Counted from the stretch's first letter, positions 44,373 to 52,930 are shown. The stretch is DNA of 64,000 nt from Streptomyces pyxinae (GCF_024756275.1 NZ_JANUGQ010000031.1:1-64000); one strand, 5' to 3'. Numbers and translations: made by a program. The notes: a model not told the origin generated them from the sequence alone.

Positions 44373-44965
44373 GCCGAGATCCCCCTCTCCTCCAGAGCGA
44401 GCTTCATGGAACGCAGCGCGTAGAACACCCGGGACCGGACCGTCCCGCTGGGTATGCCGAGGGTCTCGGCAGCCTCGTTGACCGTACGCCCCTTGAAGTA
44501 GGTCTCGACAAGGACTTCCCGGTGGGCCGGGGTCAGATCGTCGAGCGCGTCCGAGAGCGTCATCAGCCACAACGCCTTGTCTATCTCGTCCTCCGCGGGC
44601 ATGACCTCCAGCGGTGACGGTTCGACCTCCTGCGGCCGGGCCTGCCGGCTTCGGTGGCCGTCGATGACGATGCGGCGGGCGACCGTCACCAGCCAGGGTC
44701 GGACGGAGCCGGTGGCCCGGTTGAGCTGACCGGCGTTCTTCCAGGCACGGATGAGCGTCTCCTGTACGACGTCCTCGGCGCGCTGGCGATCGCCGGCGAC
44801 GAGGCGGCAGACGTAGGCGAGCAGCGGTCCGGCGTGCTCGCGGTAGAGCGCCCGCATCAGTTCCTCGTCCGGGACGTCGGTACTGGTGCGTGGTGGTGGC
44901 ACAGCGCGATGCCGGGCCCGATGCGTCCCCCGACGGTCATCGGCCACGGCGGCATCCTTGCGCAC
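44369..44965 (-). CDS. sigU: ECF RNA polymerase sigma factor (SigU-like)
   Basis: A 198-aa ECF sigma. Region 2 reads AEDVVQETLIRAWKN and PWLVTVARRIVIDGHRSR, region 4 LTPAHREVLVETYFKGRTVNEAA...IPSGTVRSRVFYALRSMK. A basic N-terminal extension of about 30 residues precedes region 2. GTG 44965 has GGGAGG 7 nt upstream. Loss of its anti-sigma partner in S. coelicolor is reported to block aerial development and alter secretion. Family secure; the subgroup name rests on recalled gene order. Confidence 0.9.
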   Translation of the reverse strand: MRKDAAVADDRRGTHRARHRAVPPPRTSTDVPDEELMRALYREHAGPLLAYVCRLVAGDRQRAEDVVQETLIRAWKNAGQLNRATGSVRPWLVTVARRIVIDGHRSRQARPQEVEPSPLEVMPAEDEIDKALWLMTLSDALDDLTPAHREVLVETYFKGRTVNEAAETLGIPSGTVRSRVFYALRSMKLALEERGISA

Positions 44966-45129
44966 CTGGAACCTCCCGGTCGAGACCTTGATCTGACTCG
45001 TTGTCCCCCATCACTACGGAAGGGCCCCGGGTTCGACTCAACGCGCGTCAGAAATTTCCCGGCCAACTCCCGCCGCTCGCCGGAGATGGCCGGATTCGGT
45101 TCACCACATGCCTTTTCGCTGCCCGCTGT

Positions 45130-45711
45130 TCAGTATCCGGCCGGTGGCGGATCGTCATGCAGGATGCGCTGGTGGAGATAATGATCACGCCACTCCCCCG
45201 CGATGTGCAGATAGCGCGGCGCGAGACCGATCCGCTCAAAACCACACCTGGCCAGAACCCGCTGGGAGGCGAGGTTGTCCAGCAGCGTGCCCGCCTGGAT
45301 CCGGTGCAGCCCCAGGGTCTCCCGGGCCGCCCGGCACACCTCCGTCACCAGCGCCGTGGCGAGCCCCCGCCCGGTGTACTCCGCGTCCGTCCAGTAGCCG
45401 AGCGAGGCACTGCGGAACGGCCCCCGCACGATCCCGGAGAGCCGCGCCCCCGCCACGATCCGCCCCGGCTCCCCGCCCGGCCTCCCGTCCGTCTCCCCGC
45501 CCATCCCTCCGCCCGTCCCCCCGCACGTCTCCTCGACCGCGAACCACTGCGGCGCCCCGGCCTCCCGCAGCCGCTCCGCCTGCCCCTCCGGGGTGTAGAA
45601 CTCCGCGCCCCGCTCCGGCTCGTACGGCCGCAGATGCTCCCGGTTCCGCCGGAACGCCCCCGCCAGCGCGACCGCGTCCCCGGGCTCACCCGCCCTGATG
45701 ATGATCGTCAT
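45130..45711 (-). CDS. GNAT-family N-acetyltransferase (RimJ/RimL-like)
   Basis: A 193-aa acetyltransferase. Motif A region: YWTDAEYTGRGLATALVTEVC (acetyl-CoA loop GRGLAT), motif B LHRIQAGTLLDNLASQRVLARCGFERIG. It likely acetylates an N-terminal or small-molecule amine. A Gly/Glu/Asp-rich insertion (GGTGGGMGGETDG) lies at about residues 65-80, absent from the core fold. ATG 45711 is divergent from vapB and shares a palindromic operator region. First gene of the variable segment. Confidence 0.88.
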   Translation of the reverse strand: MTIIIRAGEPGDAVALAGAFRRNREHLRPYEPERGAEFYTPEGQAERLREAGAPQWFAVEETCGGTGGGMGGETDGRPGGEPGRIVAGARLSGIVRGPFRSASLGYWTDAEYTGRGLATALVTEVCRAARETLGLHRIQAGTLLDNLASQRVLARCGFERIGLAPRYLHIAGEWRDHYLHQRILHDDPPPAGY

Positions 45712-45732
45712 GGGCGTACGGTACCCATCGCC

Positions 45733-45762
45733 TTGTATGCACCATACAGATGGCACATACAA
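45733..45762. promoter_or_regulatory. VapBC-type operator palindrome
   Basis: TTGTATG (45733-45739) and CATACAA (45756-45762) form a 30-bp inverted repeat; TGTATG-CAC-CATACA (45734-45748) is nested inside, giving three half-sites. It lies between the divergent GNAT and vapB genes, 34 nt upstream of vapB. Antitoxin autoregulation is expected. Confidence 0.6.
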
Positions 45763-45795
45763 TGCCCACCTCGGCACCAATCGAGGAGGCAGTGC

Positions 45796-46014
45796 GTGTC
45801 CGCCACTCAGATCGACATCGATGACGAGGCTCTCGCCGAAGCGATGAGGCTCTCGGGGGCCCGCACCAAGAAGGAGACGGTGAACCTGGCCCTCCGCGAA
45901 TACGCGGAGCGGCGGCGGCGCACCGAGGCCCGCATGCGGCATTTCCGCGCCGCGCAGACGTGGAACGAGAAGGACTTCTGGGACCGGCACACGGCCGAGA
46001 AGGGGACCGACTGA
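45796..46014 (+). CDS. vapB: VapB-type antitoxin
   Basis: A 72-aa antitoxin: ribbon-helix-helix-like N-terminus (ATQIDIDDEALAEAMRLSGARTKKETVNLALREYAERRRR, cited in pieces: TQIDIDDEALAEAMR, TKKETVNLALREYAE) that binds DNA, and a C-terminal toxin-binding tail (FRAAQTWNEKDFWDRH). GTG 45796 follows GGAGG at 6 nt. The toxin gene starts 1 nt after its stop. Typical of TA pairs in Streptomyces. Confidence 0.92.
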   Translation: MSATQIDIDDEALAEAMRLSGARTKKETVNLALREYAERRRRTEARMRHFRAAQTWNEKDFWDRHTAEKGTD

Positions 46015-46015
46015 C

Positions 46016-46432
46016 GTGCTGCGCTACGTGATCGACTCCACGGCGGTCTGGCGCATCCAACGGGACCAGCGGCTGTCCGAAGCCTGGGGCCACGAGACCG
46101 ACGAGGGCAATATCGGGTCCTGTCGTCCGCAGCGCACAGAGTTCCGCCGCTCGGCCCGCGACCTCGACGAGTACGAGGCCATGACCGACATGTTCGGTGA
46201 CCTCTATCCGGCCGTTCCCGTGCCGAAGAACGCCTGGCAGTGGATCGAGACCGCCCAGTACCGGCTTGCCCAGCGGGGCAGACATCAGAGTCTGTCGGTC
46301 GTCGACTGGATGCTGTGCGCCACCGCCGCCCATCACGGACTGGTGATCCTCCACGACGACAAGGATTTCCCCGTCGCCGCCGGGCTGCTGTCCGGCGTCG
46401 CCGAACACAACGTCCACCTGGTTCCCCGCTGA
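46016..46432 (+). CDS. vapC: VapC-type PIN-domain RNase toxin
   Basis: A 138-aa PIN ribonuclease. Acidic residues fitting the active site are Asp in VIDSTAVW, Glu in QRTEFRRSA, Asp in SVVDWMLCA and Asp in HDDKDF. Toxin would cleave tRNA or other RNA when free of VapB. It begins GTG 46016, one nt past the vapB stop, so co-translation is likely. It looks intact. Base composition is slightly less GC-rich than the flanks, consistent with acquisition. Confidence 0.9.
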   Translation: MLRYVIDSTAVWRIQRDQRLSEAWGHETDEGNIGSCRPQRTEFRRSARDLDEYEAMTDMFGDLYPAVPVPKNAWQWIETAQYRLAQRGRHQSLSVVDWMLCATAAHHGLVILHDDKDFPVAAGLLSGVAEHNVHLVPR

Positions 46433-46774
46433 GATCGTCGGGTACGGGCGGCTCCCGCTGAAACGCGGTCCCGGCCGCCACCCACCCGTACCCGGTACGT
46501 GCCCGGCCCACGTCCGGCGGACCGGACGGCCGTCCTCGCCCGTCTGAGCCCAAGGCCGTCGGCCGGCTCGCGTCAATGAGGCGCCGGATGGCGGCGCGGC
46601 CGAAGTGACACCTCCTCAGTCATCGCGACGCATGCCCGCGGCGACCACGGTCCGGGACAGTTCCCCACCCGCCCGGCCTCCCCTCCTCCTCCCGCCCAAC
46701 TCATGGCCCGGCGGCGCCCATCAGCGCCGAAATGAGTTGGACCAGGGGGCCTGGCCGCCGGAAGGCTGGCCCCC
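46433..46774. other. Intergenic region upstream of frameshifted MFS gene
   Basis: 342 bp with no gene. It contains the two-stage inverted repeat at 46696-46740, just 34 nt upstream of the MFS start. Confidence 0.5.
46696..46740. promoter_or_regulatory. Nested inverted repeat upstream of MFS gene
   Basis: Outer arms CCAACTCAT and ATGAGTTGG are perfect; inner CGGCGC and GCGCCG also pair. The distance between arms is 27 nt, so an RNA hairpin or a two-site repressor operator is possible. Confidence 0.5.
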
Positions 46775-48003
46775 GTGCCCCTCGCCTCCTCACGCGCGCC
46801 CCTCCTCCGCCCCTACACCCGCCTCTTCGGCCTTCCCGGCACCCGGGCGTTCACCGCCGGGGCGCTCGTCGCCCGGCTGCCGATGGGCATGTTCAGCGTC
46901 AGCGCGGTGCTGATGATCGCCGAGCGGTACGGCTCCTACGCCCTGGCCGGCGCGGTCACCGCCACCGGGCTCGCCGCCACCGCCCTGGTCGCCCCGTTCA
47001 CCGCGCGGCTGGTCGACCGGCACGGCCAGGCCCGGGTCGCCGTGCCCGCCACCGCCGTCGCCGTGCTCGGCTCGCTCGCCCTGCTGCTCTGCGTACGGCT
47101 CGGGGCACCCGCCTGGACCCTGTTCGCCGCCTATGCCGCGACCGCCACCACGCCCAACACCGGCGGCATGGCCCGCGCCCGCTGGGCCCATCTGTACCGC
47201 GACGACCCGGCCGCCCGGCACACCGCCAACGCCTTCGAGCAGGCCGTGGACGAGTTCTGCTTCATGGCCGGCCCGGTGCTGGCCGCGTTCCTCTGCGCCG
47301 TCCTCTTCCCCGAGGCGGGCACCCTGACCGGCGCGGTGCTGCTGCTCACCGGGGTGCTGCTGTTCGCCGCCCAGCGCCCGACCGAGCCGCCCGTCGCGCC
47401 GCCGGGCCGCGCCCCGGCCGCCTCGCCGCTCCGCTCGCCCGGCGTGCCGTCCCTGCTGGCCGTCTTCCTGGCGACCGGCGCGGTCTTCGGCGCCCTGGAG
47501 GTGGCCACCCTGTCCCTGGCCGCGGGCCGGCCGGGGGCGTGGTCCTCGCCCTCCAGGCCGCCGGCTCCTGTCTGGCCGGCCTCCTCTACGGCCGCTCCGC
47601 CCGGACCGCCCGCCTCGCCACCTGTCTGGCCGCCATGACCGCCCTGCTGACCCTCCCGCTGCTGGCCGCCGTCACCACCGGCTCGCTCGCCGCCCTGGCG
47701 CCCGCGCTGCTCCTGGCGGGCGCGGCGACGGCGCCCACGATGGTGACCGGCATGTCCCTGCTCCAGCACCGGACACCGCCCACCCGCCTCAACGAGGCGA
47801 TGACCCTGGCCGTGACCGCCCTCCTGGCGGGTATCGCCGCCGGCACCGCCACCACCGGCTGGCTGGCCGACCACACCGCCCCCGCCTCCGGCCTCCCGTA
47901 CCTGGTCCCCCCGACCGCCGCCGCCCTCGCCCTGACCCTGGCCATCCTCAGCACCCGGCCGGCGGCCGAGAAGCCCCGGCTCCACGCTCCCGCACGGCCC
48001 TAA
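46775..48003 (+). pseudogene. MFS transporter broken by a one-base frameshift
   Basis: The first 260 codons (PYTRLFGLPGTRAFTAGALVARL, GMFSVSAVLMIAERYGSY, six to seven helices) are in one frame; the rest (VVLALQAAGSCLAGLLYGRSA, LLAAVTTGSLAALAPALLLAGA) is in another. Adding one G to the G5 run at 47533-47537 would restore SLAAGRPGGVVLALQAAG and a normal 409-aa protein. Thus either a real frameshift or an error in a homopolymer. Start ATG/GTG near 46775 (MPLASSRAPLLRPYTRL). Members of this family are drug- or sugar-exporters of unclear substrate. The downstream hydrolase starts 9 nt later. Confidence 0.85.
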
Positions 48004-48012
48004 GCTCACCCC

Positions 48013-48828
48013 ATGGCCACCCACACCCCCGCGACCATCCGCACCCTGGACGGCCTCCACCTCGCCGCCACGCTGACCCTCCCGCCCACCCGGCCCTCCC
48101 AGGCCGTCGTCCTGGTCCACGGCGGCGGCGTCACCCGCGAGGAGGGCGGCTTCTTCACCCGGCTCGCGGACGGCTTGGCGGAGTCCGGCATCGCCGCCCT
48201 CCGCTTCGACCTGCGCGGCCACGGCGAGAGCGAGGGCCGCCAGGAGGAACTGACCCTCGCCACCATCCTCAACGACGTCCGGGTCGCCCTCGCCCACACC
48301 CGCGAGACCACCGGCGCGGCCGAACTCACCCTGCTCGGCGCCAGCTTCGGCGGCGGCATCTGTGCCCACTACGCCGCCGAACGCCCTCAGGACCTGACTC
48401 GGCTGGTCCTGTTCAATCCCCAGCTCGACTACAAGTGGCGCACCATCGACAGCCGTCCCTACTGGACCGACGACACCATCAGCGAGGATGCCGCCCGCGA
48501 ACTCACCGAGCAGGGCGCCCTCCGGTTCACCCCCACCCTGCGCCACGGGCGTCCCCTGCTGAACGAGGTCTTCTGGCTGCGCCCCCACGAGTCCCTGAGC
48601 GCGGTGCGGGCCCCGACCCTCATCGTCCACGGCACCGCCGACACCCTCGTCCTGTTCGAGTCCTCCCGCACCGCCACCGCCCGCTTCACCGCTCCCTGCC
48701 GCCTCGTCCCCGTGGACGGCGCCCAGCACGGCTTCGCCGCCCACGACGACCCGCAGTACCTCACCCCGACGAGCCGCCACTACCAGAGCTTCGTCATCCG
48801 CACCGTCACCGAGTGGCTGACCGACTAG
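48013..48828 (+). CDS. Alpha/beta-hydrolase (serine hydrolase)
   Basis: A 271-aa hydrolase with the nucleophile elbow GASFGGG (Ser), acid in VHGTADTLV, and His in DGAQHGFAAHD. An oxyanion segment LVHGGGVTREEGGF and RFDLRGHGES match the fold. Esterase, lipase or peptidase activity possible; substrate unknown. It starts 9 nt past the MFS reading frame, with no clear ribosome-binding site, suggesting coupling to the (broken) MFS gene. A convergent truncated gene overlaps its last 4 nt. Confidence 0.9.
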   Translation: MATHTPATIRTLDGLHLAATLTLPPTRPSQAVVLVHGGGVTREEGGFFTRLADGLAESGIAALRFDLRGHGESEGRQEELTLATILNDVRVALAHTRETTGAAELTLLGASFGGGICAHYAAERPQDLTRLVLFNPQLDYKWRTIDSRPYWTDDTISEDAARELTEQGALRFTPTLRHGRPLLNEVFWLRPHESLSAVRAPTLIVHGTADTLVLFESSRTATARFTAPCRLVPVDGAQHGFAAHDDPQYLTPTSRHYQSFVIRTVTEWLTD

Positions 48829-49169
48829 CCGGCACGAAGCGCTTCACGGAATTCGCGTACCGCGGGACGCCCGTTCCATCGCTCAAGAGCGCAGGAGGTC
48901 TCCTGGAGCACCCGCAGCGTCCGTCCCGACTTCACGGATGACGCCACCTTCACGGACACGGTGCCGACTCGGGCCGCTTCATCCGGTTCACCGCTGAGCG
49001 CCAAAGCGGTCGCACGACGAGCGTTGAACAGTCCGCCGTCCCGGAAGGAGAGCCCGTCGGTACGCATGGCGTTCTCGAAGACCTGCACGGCGATTCCCGG
49101 CTTCCCCGCCTCCGTGAAGCTCACGGCGTTACGCAGCAGTATCGTCTGCGTGTTGAAGTACGAGCCCAT
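48825..49169 (-). pseudogene. Truncated C-terminal fragment of a TPR-containing regulator
   Basis: 114 codons that read like the C-terminal helices of XRE-type TPR regulators (YFNTQTILLRNAVSFTEAGKPGIAVQVFENAM, cited in pieces: LLRNAVSFTEAGKPGIAVQ, DGLSFRDGGLFNARRATALALSGEPDEAARVG, in part SFRDGGLFNARRATALA). Full proteins are about 400 aa with an N-terminal HTH; nothing of that is present. The reading continues in frame upstream of 49169 for about 26 codons without homology that I recognise. It ends beside the ssrA terminator, so it is likely a remnant. Confidence 0.6.
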
Positions 49170-49442
49170 GCCATTCGGTTCCTCACCACCCGCTCGCGCG
49201 AGGGTCGTCGCCGCCCAGCTCGCACGGGAACTGCGCGACTGCGCGGTGGTGGACCTGGCGGAAGAGGCCGGCGGGCAGCGCTCGTCGGCGCCCCGCTCCG
49301 GCTCCCGAGGATCGGGCCGTCCCGGGCGCTCGGCCGCGAGGGCCCCGGAACGCGAGAACGGCGCCTTCGTGGCCGAAGGCGCCGTTCCTCAGGGGTGATC
49401 TACGCGGAGCCGCTCGTCCTTGCGGAAGAGCGGGACTGCGCC
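49170..49442. other. Region between the fragment and ssrA 3' end
   Basis: 273 bp. The plus frame reads RVVAAQLARELRDCAVVDLAEEAGGQ (part only), unrecognised; the ssrA terminator lies at 49356-49387. No real gene. Confidence 0.5.
49356..49387 (-). terminator. ssrA: Terminator of ssrA
   Basis: Perfect 14-bp stem GAACGGCGCCTTCG / CGAAGGCGCCGTTC with loop TGGC, about 56 nt past the tmRNA 3' end. Confidence 0.85.
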
Positions 49443-49811
49443 GGTGGAGATGGCGGGAATCGAACCCGCGTCCAACGGTGCGGAACCAGGGCTTCTCCGT
49501 GTGCAGTCCGCTTCGCTTTTCTCAGCCCCGGAGATCACGCGGACAAGTCTCCGACGGGCTCAGTCACTGTTTGATTTCCCTCTGCACCCCGTGACCGGGT
49601 TCAGAGGTTTAGACCCCTAGCTGATGCCAGGATCCGGGACGGGATCAAGCCCGGGCTGACACTTCGCAAGTCGCTACTTAGGCAGCGAGGGCGAAGGAAT
49701 CGCGCTTGGTGTTGGCGATTATTGGTTTCGGCGCGTGGTTTACGAGATCATTGCCGCTTCCTCGACACGCTTCCCCTGCTTCGACAGCCGCTGTCGAAAC
49801 CGATCATCCCC
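49443..49811 (-). ncRNA. ssrA: tmRNA (transfer-messenger RNA)
   Basis: About 369 nt. The 5' GGGGATG pairs with 3' CATCTCC (one G-T pair); the T-arm GCGGG-TTCGATT-CCCGC is in place; the 3' end carries ACC followed by G, so the terminal A of CCA is not encoded. The tag ORF on the minus strand (49678-49716) reads ANTKRDSFALAA then TAA. tmRNA with SmpB frees stalled ribosomes and tags the peptide for proteolysis. The 3' end is a known chromosomal integration site for mobile elements. Confidence 0.98.
49678..49716 (-). other. ssrA: ssrA tag-peptide reading frame
   Basis: Resume codon GCC at 49716, 12 residues ANTKRDSFALAA, stop TAA. The ALAA C-terminus is the ClpXP degron. Confidence 0.95.
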
Positions 49812-49841
49812 CTGTTGATTTTTCAACCCTCCGGAGAGGAA

Positions 49842-49855
49842 CCCTCCGAGGAGGG
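49842..49855 (-). promoter_or_regulatory. Hairpin in the ssrA upstream leader
   Basis: CCCTCC-GA-GGAGGG lies 31-44 nt upstream of the mature tmRNA 5' end. Together with TTGA-AAAA-TCAA (about 49816-49827), it may shape the precursor for RNase P. Confidence 0.35.
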
Positions 49856-49944
49856 TCGTGCCCCGAGGGGCTCGCTCCGGCGTGCGGAGCGGATGCCATC
49901 GTACGTGACCAACGCACGAGGTCGCCAGCTTATTTCCCCGACCG

Positions 49945-49960
49945 GGTGACGCGGGTCACC
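49945..49960 (-). terminator. smpB: Short hairpin between smpB and ssrA
   Basis: GGTGAC-GCGG-GTCACC, 36 nt past the smpB stop, possible terminator. Confidence 0.5.
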
Positions 49961-49995
49961 CCGGCGCCGGGGCCGGGCGCCCGGAGGGGCGGCGG

Positions 49996-50475
49996 TCAGC
50001 CGCGCTCGCGGCGGCGGACCGCCGAGATCACCCGCTCCGCCTCGCGGCGGTCCTGCTTCTCCCGCAGCGTCTGCCGCTTGTCGTACTCCTTCTTGCCCTT
50101 GGCGAGCGCGACCTCGACCTTGGCCCGGCCGTCCTTGAAGTACAGCGCCAGCGGCACGATGGTGTGGCCGGTCTCCTGGGACTTGCTCTCCAGCTTGTCG
50201 ATCTCCACCCGGTGCAGCAGCAGCTTCCGCTTGCGGCGGGCGCTGTGGTTGGTCCAGGTGCCCTGGCTGTACTCCGGGACGTGCACGTTGTGCAGCCACG
50301 CCTCGTGGTCGTCGATCTGCACGAACCCGTCCACCAGCGAGGCCCGCCCCTGGCGCAGCGACTTCACCTCGGTCCCGGTCAGCACGAGCCCGCACTCGTA
50401 GGTGTCCAGGACCAGGTAGTCGTGGTGCGCCTTCTTGTTCTGCGCGATGAGCTTGCGCCCTTTTTCCTTTGCCAT
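49996..50475 (-). CDS. smpB: SmpB, tmRNA-binding protein
   Basis: A 159-aa OB-fold protein: KLIAQNKKAHHDYLVLDTYECGLVLTGTEVKSLRQGR (in part: AHHDYLVLDTYECGLVLTG, EVKSLRQGRASL), HNVHVPEYSQGTWTNH, RKLLLHRVEIDKL, and a basic C-terminal tail ending REAERVISAVRRRERG. Guides tmRNA to stalled ribosomes. It lies just upstream of ssrA, in the same direction, as in other streptomycetes. Full length. Confidence 0.97.
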   Translation of the reverse strand: MAKEKGRKLIAQNKKAHHDYLVLDTYECGLVLTGTEVKSLRQGRASLVDGFVQIDDHEAWLHNVHVPEYSQGTWTNHSARRKRKLLLHRVEIDKLESKSQETGHTIVPLALYFKDGRAKVEVALAKGKKEYDKRQTLREKQDRREAERVISAVRRRERG

Positions 50476-50637
50476 AGTCCGGCCATTTTCGCACTACGGA
50501 CCCCCTGCGGGGCCAGCCAATACCCGCCCGGGGTTGCCACCTCGGCAAAGAAACCGCACCTCCACGGCCTTCCGGCCCCAGCATGACCGGACAGTCGCTC
50601 CCGGACGCTCCGGGCGCGCGGACCTGTGAGGTGGGCC

Positions 50638-52038
50638 GTGGTCGCCACGACGACTCTTCCCGCTCAGCCCCCGCTGAGCGCGCGCGGACGCTGGACGGTG
50701 CTGGCCGTCTGCGTCCTGAGCATGTTCCTGGTGGGCCTGGACACCACCGTCGTCAATGTGGGGCTGCCCGCCATCGGGCGCGGCCTGGGCGCCGGGACGC
50801 GGGCGCTCGAATGGACCGTGGACGCGTACACCCTCGTCCTGGCCGCCCTGCTGATCACCTCCGGCGCGCTGGCGGACCGGCTGGGACGGCGGCGGGTGTT
50901 CCGGTCCGGGCTGGTCGTCTTCGGCGTGGCCTCGGTCCTCTGCGCGCTCGCCCCGTCGGTGGGCGCGCTCGTCGCGGCCCGCGCCGCCCAGGGGATCGGC
51001 GCCTCGATGCTCAGCCCGGTGGCGCTCGCGATCGTGGTGAACGCGATGCCGGACCCGAGGGAACGCGCCCGGGCGATCGGCGTCTGGGCCTCCGTCTTCG
51101 GGCTCAGCATGGCCGCCGGGCCGGTCGCGGGCGGCGCGCTGATCGACGCGTTCGGCTGGCGGTCGGTGTTCTGGGTCAATGTGCCGGTGGTGCTGCTCGC
51201 CCTCGCGCTCAGCGCGGTCTTCGTACCGGAGTCCCGGGCGCGGCGGGTGCGGCGGCTCGACCTACCGGGGCAGGTCCTGCTGGCACTGGTCGTCGGGCTG
51301 GTGGTCGGCGTGCTCATCGAGGGGCCGCGCATCGGCTGGACCTCGCTCCCGGCACTGGCCGGGTACGCGCTGGCCGCCGCGACGGCGCTCGTCCTCGTAC
51401 GGGTCGAGTCCCGCCGTCCCGAGCCGCTGATCGACCCGGACCTCTTCCGGAGCCCGGCCTTCAGCGGCGCGGCCCTCGGCGCGGTGGCCGTCTTCGTCGC
51501 GCTGAATGTGACGCTGCTGCTGAACACCCTGTATCTCCAGCACGCCCGGGACTGGACACCGCTGGCCACCGGACTGACCACGCTGCCCATGGCGGTGGGG
51601 GCGACCGTCTGCGCGCCGCTCTCCGGGCTGATGGTGGGCCGGACCGGCCCCCGGCCGCCACTCCTGCTGGCCGGCGGCTTCCTCACGGCGGGTGGCCTCT
51701 GCCTGGTCGGGCTCGACACGGACACGGGCGTGCCACTGCTGCTGCTCGCCCACGGGCTGATCGGCATCGGTTTCGGCTTCGCCAACGCCCCGCTCACCAA
51801 CACGGCCGTCAGCGGCCTGCCGCCCGCCCGCGCCGGGGTGGCCGGGGCGATCACCTCCACCGCCCGCCAGGTCGGCGCCGCCCTCGGCACCGCCATCGCC
51901 GGCGCCCTGGTCGCGGGCACCGCCCCGGAGGCCCTCGCCCACGCCTCCCGCCCCGGCTGGTACCTCGTCGCCGCCTGCGGCCTCCTCCTGCTGCTGGTCG
52001 CCCGCACCTCCCGCCCGAAGGCCCTTGCCGCCGGGTGA
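50638..52038 (+). CDS. MFS drug-exporter (DHA2, EmrB/QacA type, 14 TM)
   Basis: A 466-aa transporter with 14 hydrophobic segments. Motif C-like WASVFGLSMAAGPVAGGAL, motif A GALADRLGRRRVF and motif D1 LDTTVVNVGLPAIGRGL in helix 1 are classic for DHA2 exporters. It probably extrudes drugs or cationic dyes. GTG 50638 with GAGGTGG 6 nt upstream is better than GTG 50626. No regulator is next to it. Its location in the variable segment suggests mobility. Confidence 0.92.
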   Translation: MVATTTLPAQPPLSARGRWTVLAVCVLSMFLVGLDTTVVNVGLPAIGRGLGAGTRALEWTVDAYTLVLAALLITSGALADRLGRRRVFRSGLVVFGVASVLCALAPSVGALVAARAAQGIGASMLSPVALAIVVNAMPDPRERARAIGVWASVFGLSMAAGPVAGGALIDAFGWRSVFWVNVPVVLLALALSAVFVPESRARRVRRLDLPGQVLLALVVGLVVGVLIEGPRIGWTSLPALAGYALAAATALVLVRVESRRPEPLIDPDLFRSPAFSGAALGAVAVFVALNVTLLLNTLYLQHARDWTPLATGLTTLPMAVGATVCAPLSGLMVGRTGPRPPLLLAGGFLTAGGLCLVGLDTDTGVPLLLLAHGLIGIGFGFANAPLTNTAVSGLPPARAGVAGAITSTARQVGAALGTAIAGALVAGTAPEALAHASRPGWYLVAACGLLLLLVARTSRPKALAAG

Positions 52039-52129
52039 CCCCCGTGTGCCTCGCCGCGGCCCGGTCCCGATCCGGGGCGGGGGACGGTCACCCGCCTCCC
52101 CGGACCCGAGCGCCCGAGCAGCCGGGCCA

Positions 52130-52930
52130 TCACGGCACCGGTACGCGCGGCCACCCCCGCCCCGCCTCCGGGCCGCCGATCACCAAGCCCCGTACAGCCT
52201 CCCGCAGTTCCGCGTCCGACAGGTCGCCGGGCTCCCGGAACGCCGGATCGGGGGCGTACCCCTCCAGCAGCGCGAACACCTCGTCGAAGAGCAGCGACAA
52301 CGGCTCCCGCAGCCGCTCCCCCTCCTCCAGGGCCCGCCTCCGGAGGGCCGGCCAGCCGCGGGCGAACTCCGCGGCCGTGACCTCACCGGCGGCGAAGCCG
52401 CGCAGCAGTTCCAGCCGGTGGCCCGCCCACGTGCCGGCGGGCACCTCCTCGGCACGTGACCAGGCGTGGTGGCGCGGCGGCAGGGCACGCGCCACCTCGC
52501 CGGCCTCCGGCCACCGGTGCGCCACCGCCCGCGTATACCGCCCGAACCGGGCCCGGGCCACGTCCACGCCCTCCGGCACGGCGCCCCGCAGAAACGCCGT
52601 CGTCCCGGCCAGCAGCGCGTATCCGGGCGAGCGGAACAGCAGCGCTCCCGCCTCCCCCACCGCGACCAGCAGCACCGGCGGCGCGAGTCCCAGCACCCTG
52701 TCCCCGACCGCCTCCACGGGCACGACCGCCGACGGCTCCCCCACCGCCCCGCTCACCCGGACCCCGGCCACCCCCAGGTCCCGGCAGCCGCCGGTCACCC
52801 GGCGCACCACGCCCGGGTCCAGCCGGTCATGGGCGGGCACCGGCACCACGACGCCCCCGGGCCCACCGCCGCCCCAGCACCCGCCGAAGTCGGCCGTCAG
52901 CACTCTCAGGACCGGGAGGCGGTCCCGCAC
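52130..52930 (-). CDS. Protein with C-terminal colicin-immunity-like domain
   Basis: A 266-aa protein. The first 150 residues (VVVPVPAHDRLDPGVVRRVTGGC, and similar) are unassigned. The C-terminus (LLRGFAAGEVTAAEFARGW...LFDEVFALLEGYAPDPAFREPGDLSDAELREAVRGL, cited in pieces: LFDEVFALLEGYAPDP, REPGDLSDAELREAV) fits the self-protective colicin-like immunity family (Pfam PF09204 pattern of acidic helices). Such proteins neutralise tRNase toxins. GTG 52930 has GAGGAGG upstream and overlaps the last 25 nt of the next gene. Assignment by pattern only, so moderate confidence. Confidence 0.55.
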   Translation of the reverse strand: MRDRLPVLRVLTADFGGCWGGGGPGGVVVPVPAHDRLDPGVVRRVTGGCRDLGVAGVRVSGAVGEPSAVVPVEAVGDRVLGLAPPVLLVAVGEAGALLFRSPGYALLAGTTAFLRGAVPEGVDVARARFGRYTRAVAHRWPEAGEVARALPPRHHAWSRAEEVPAGTWAGHRLELLRGFAAGEVTAAEFARGWPALRRRALEEGERLREPLSLLFDEVFALLEGYAPDPAFREPGDLSDAELREAVRGLVIGGPEAGRGWPRVPVP

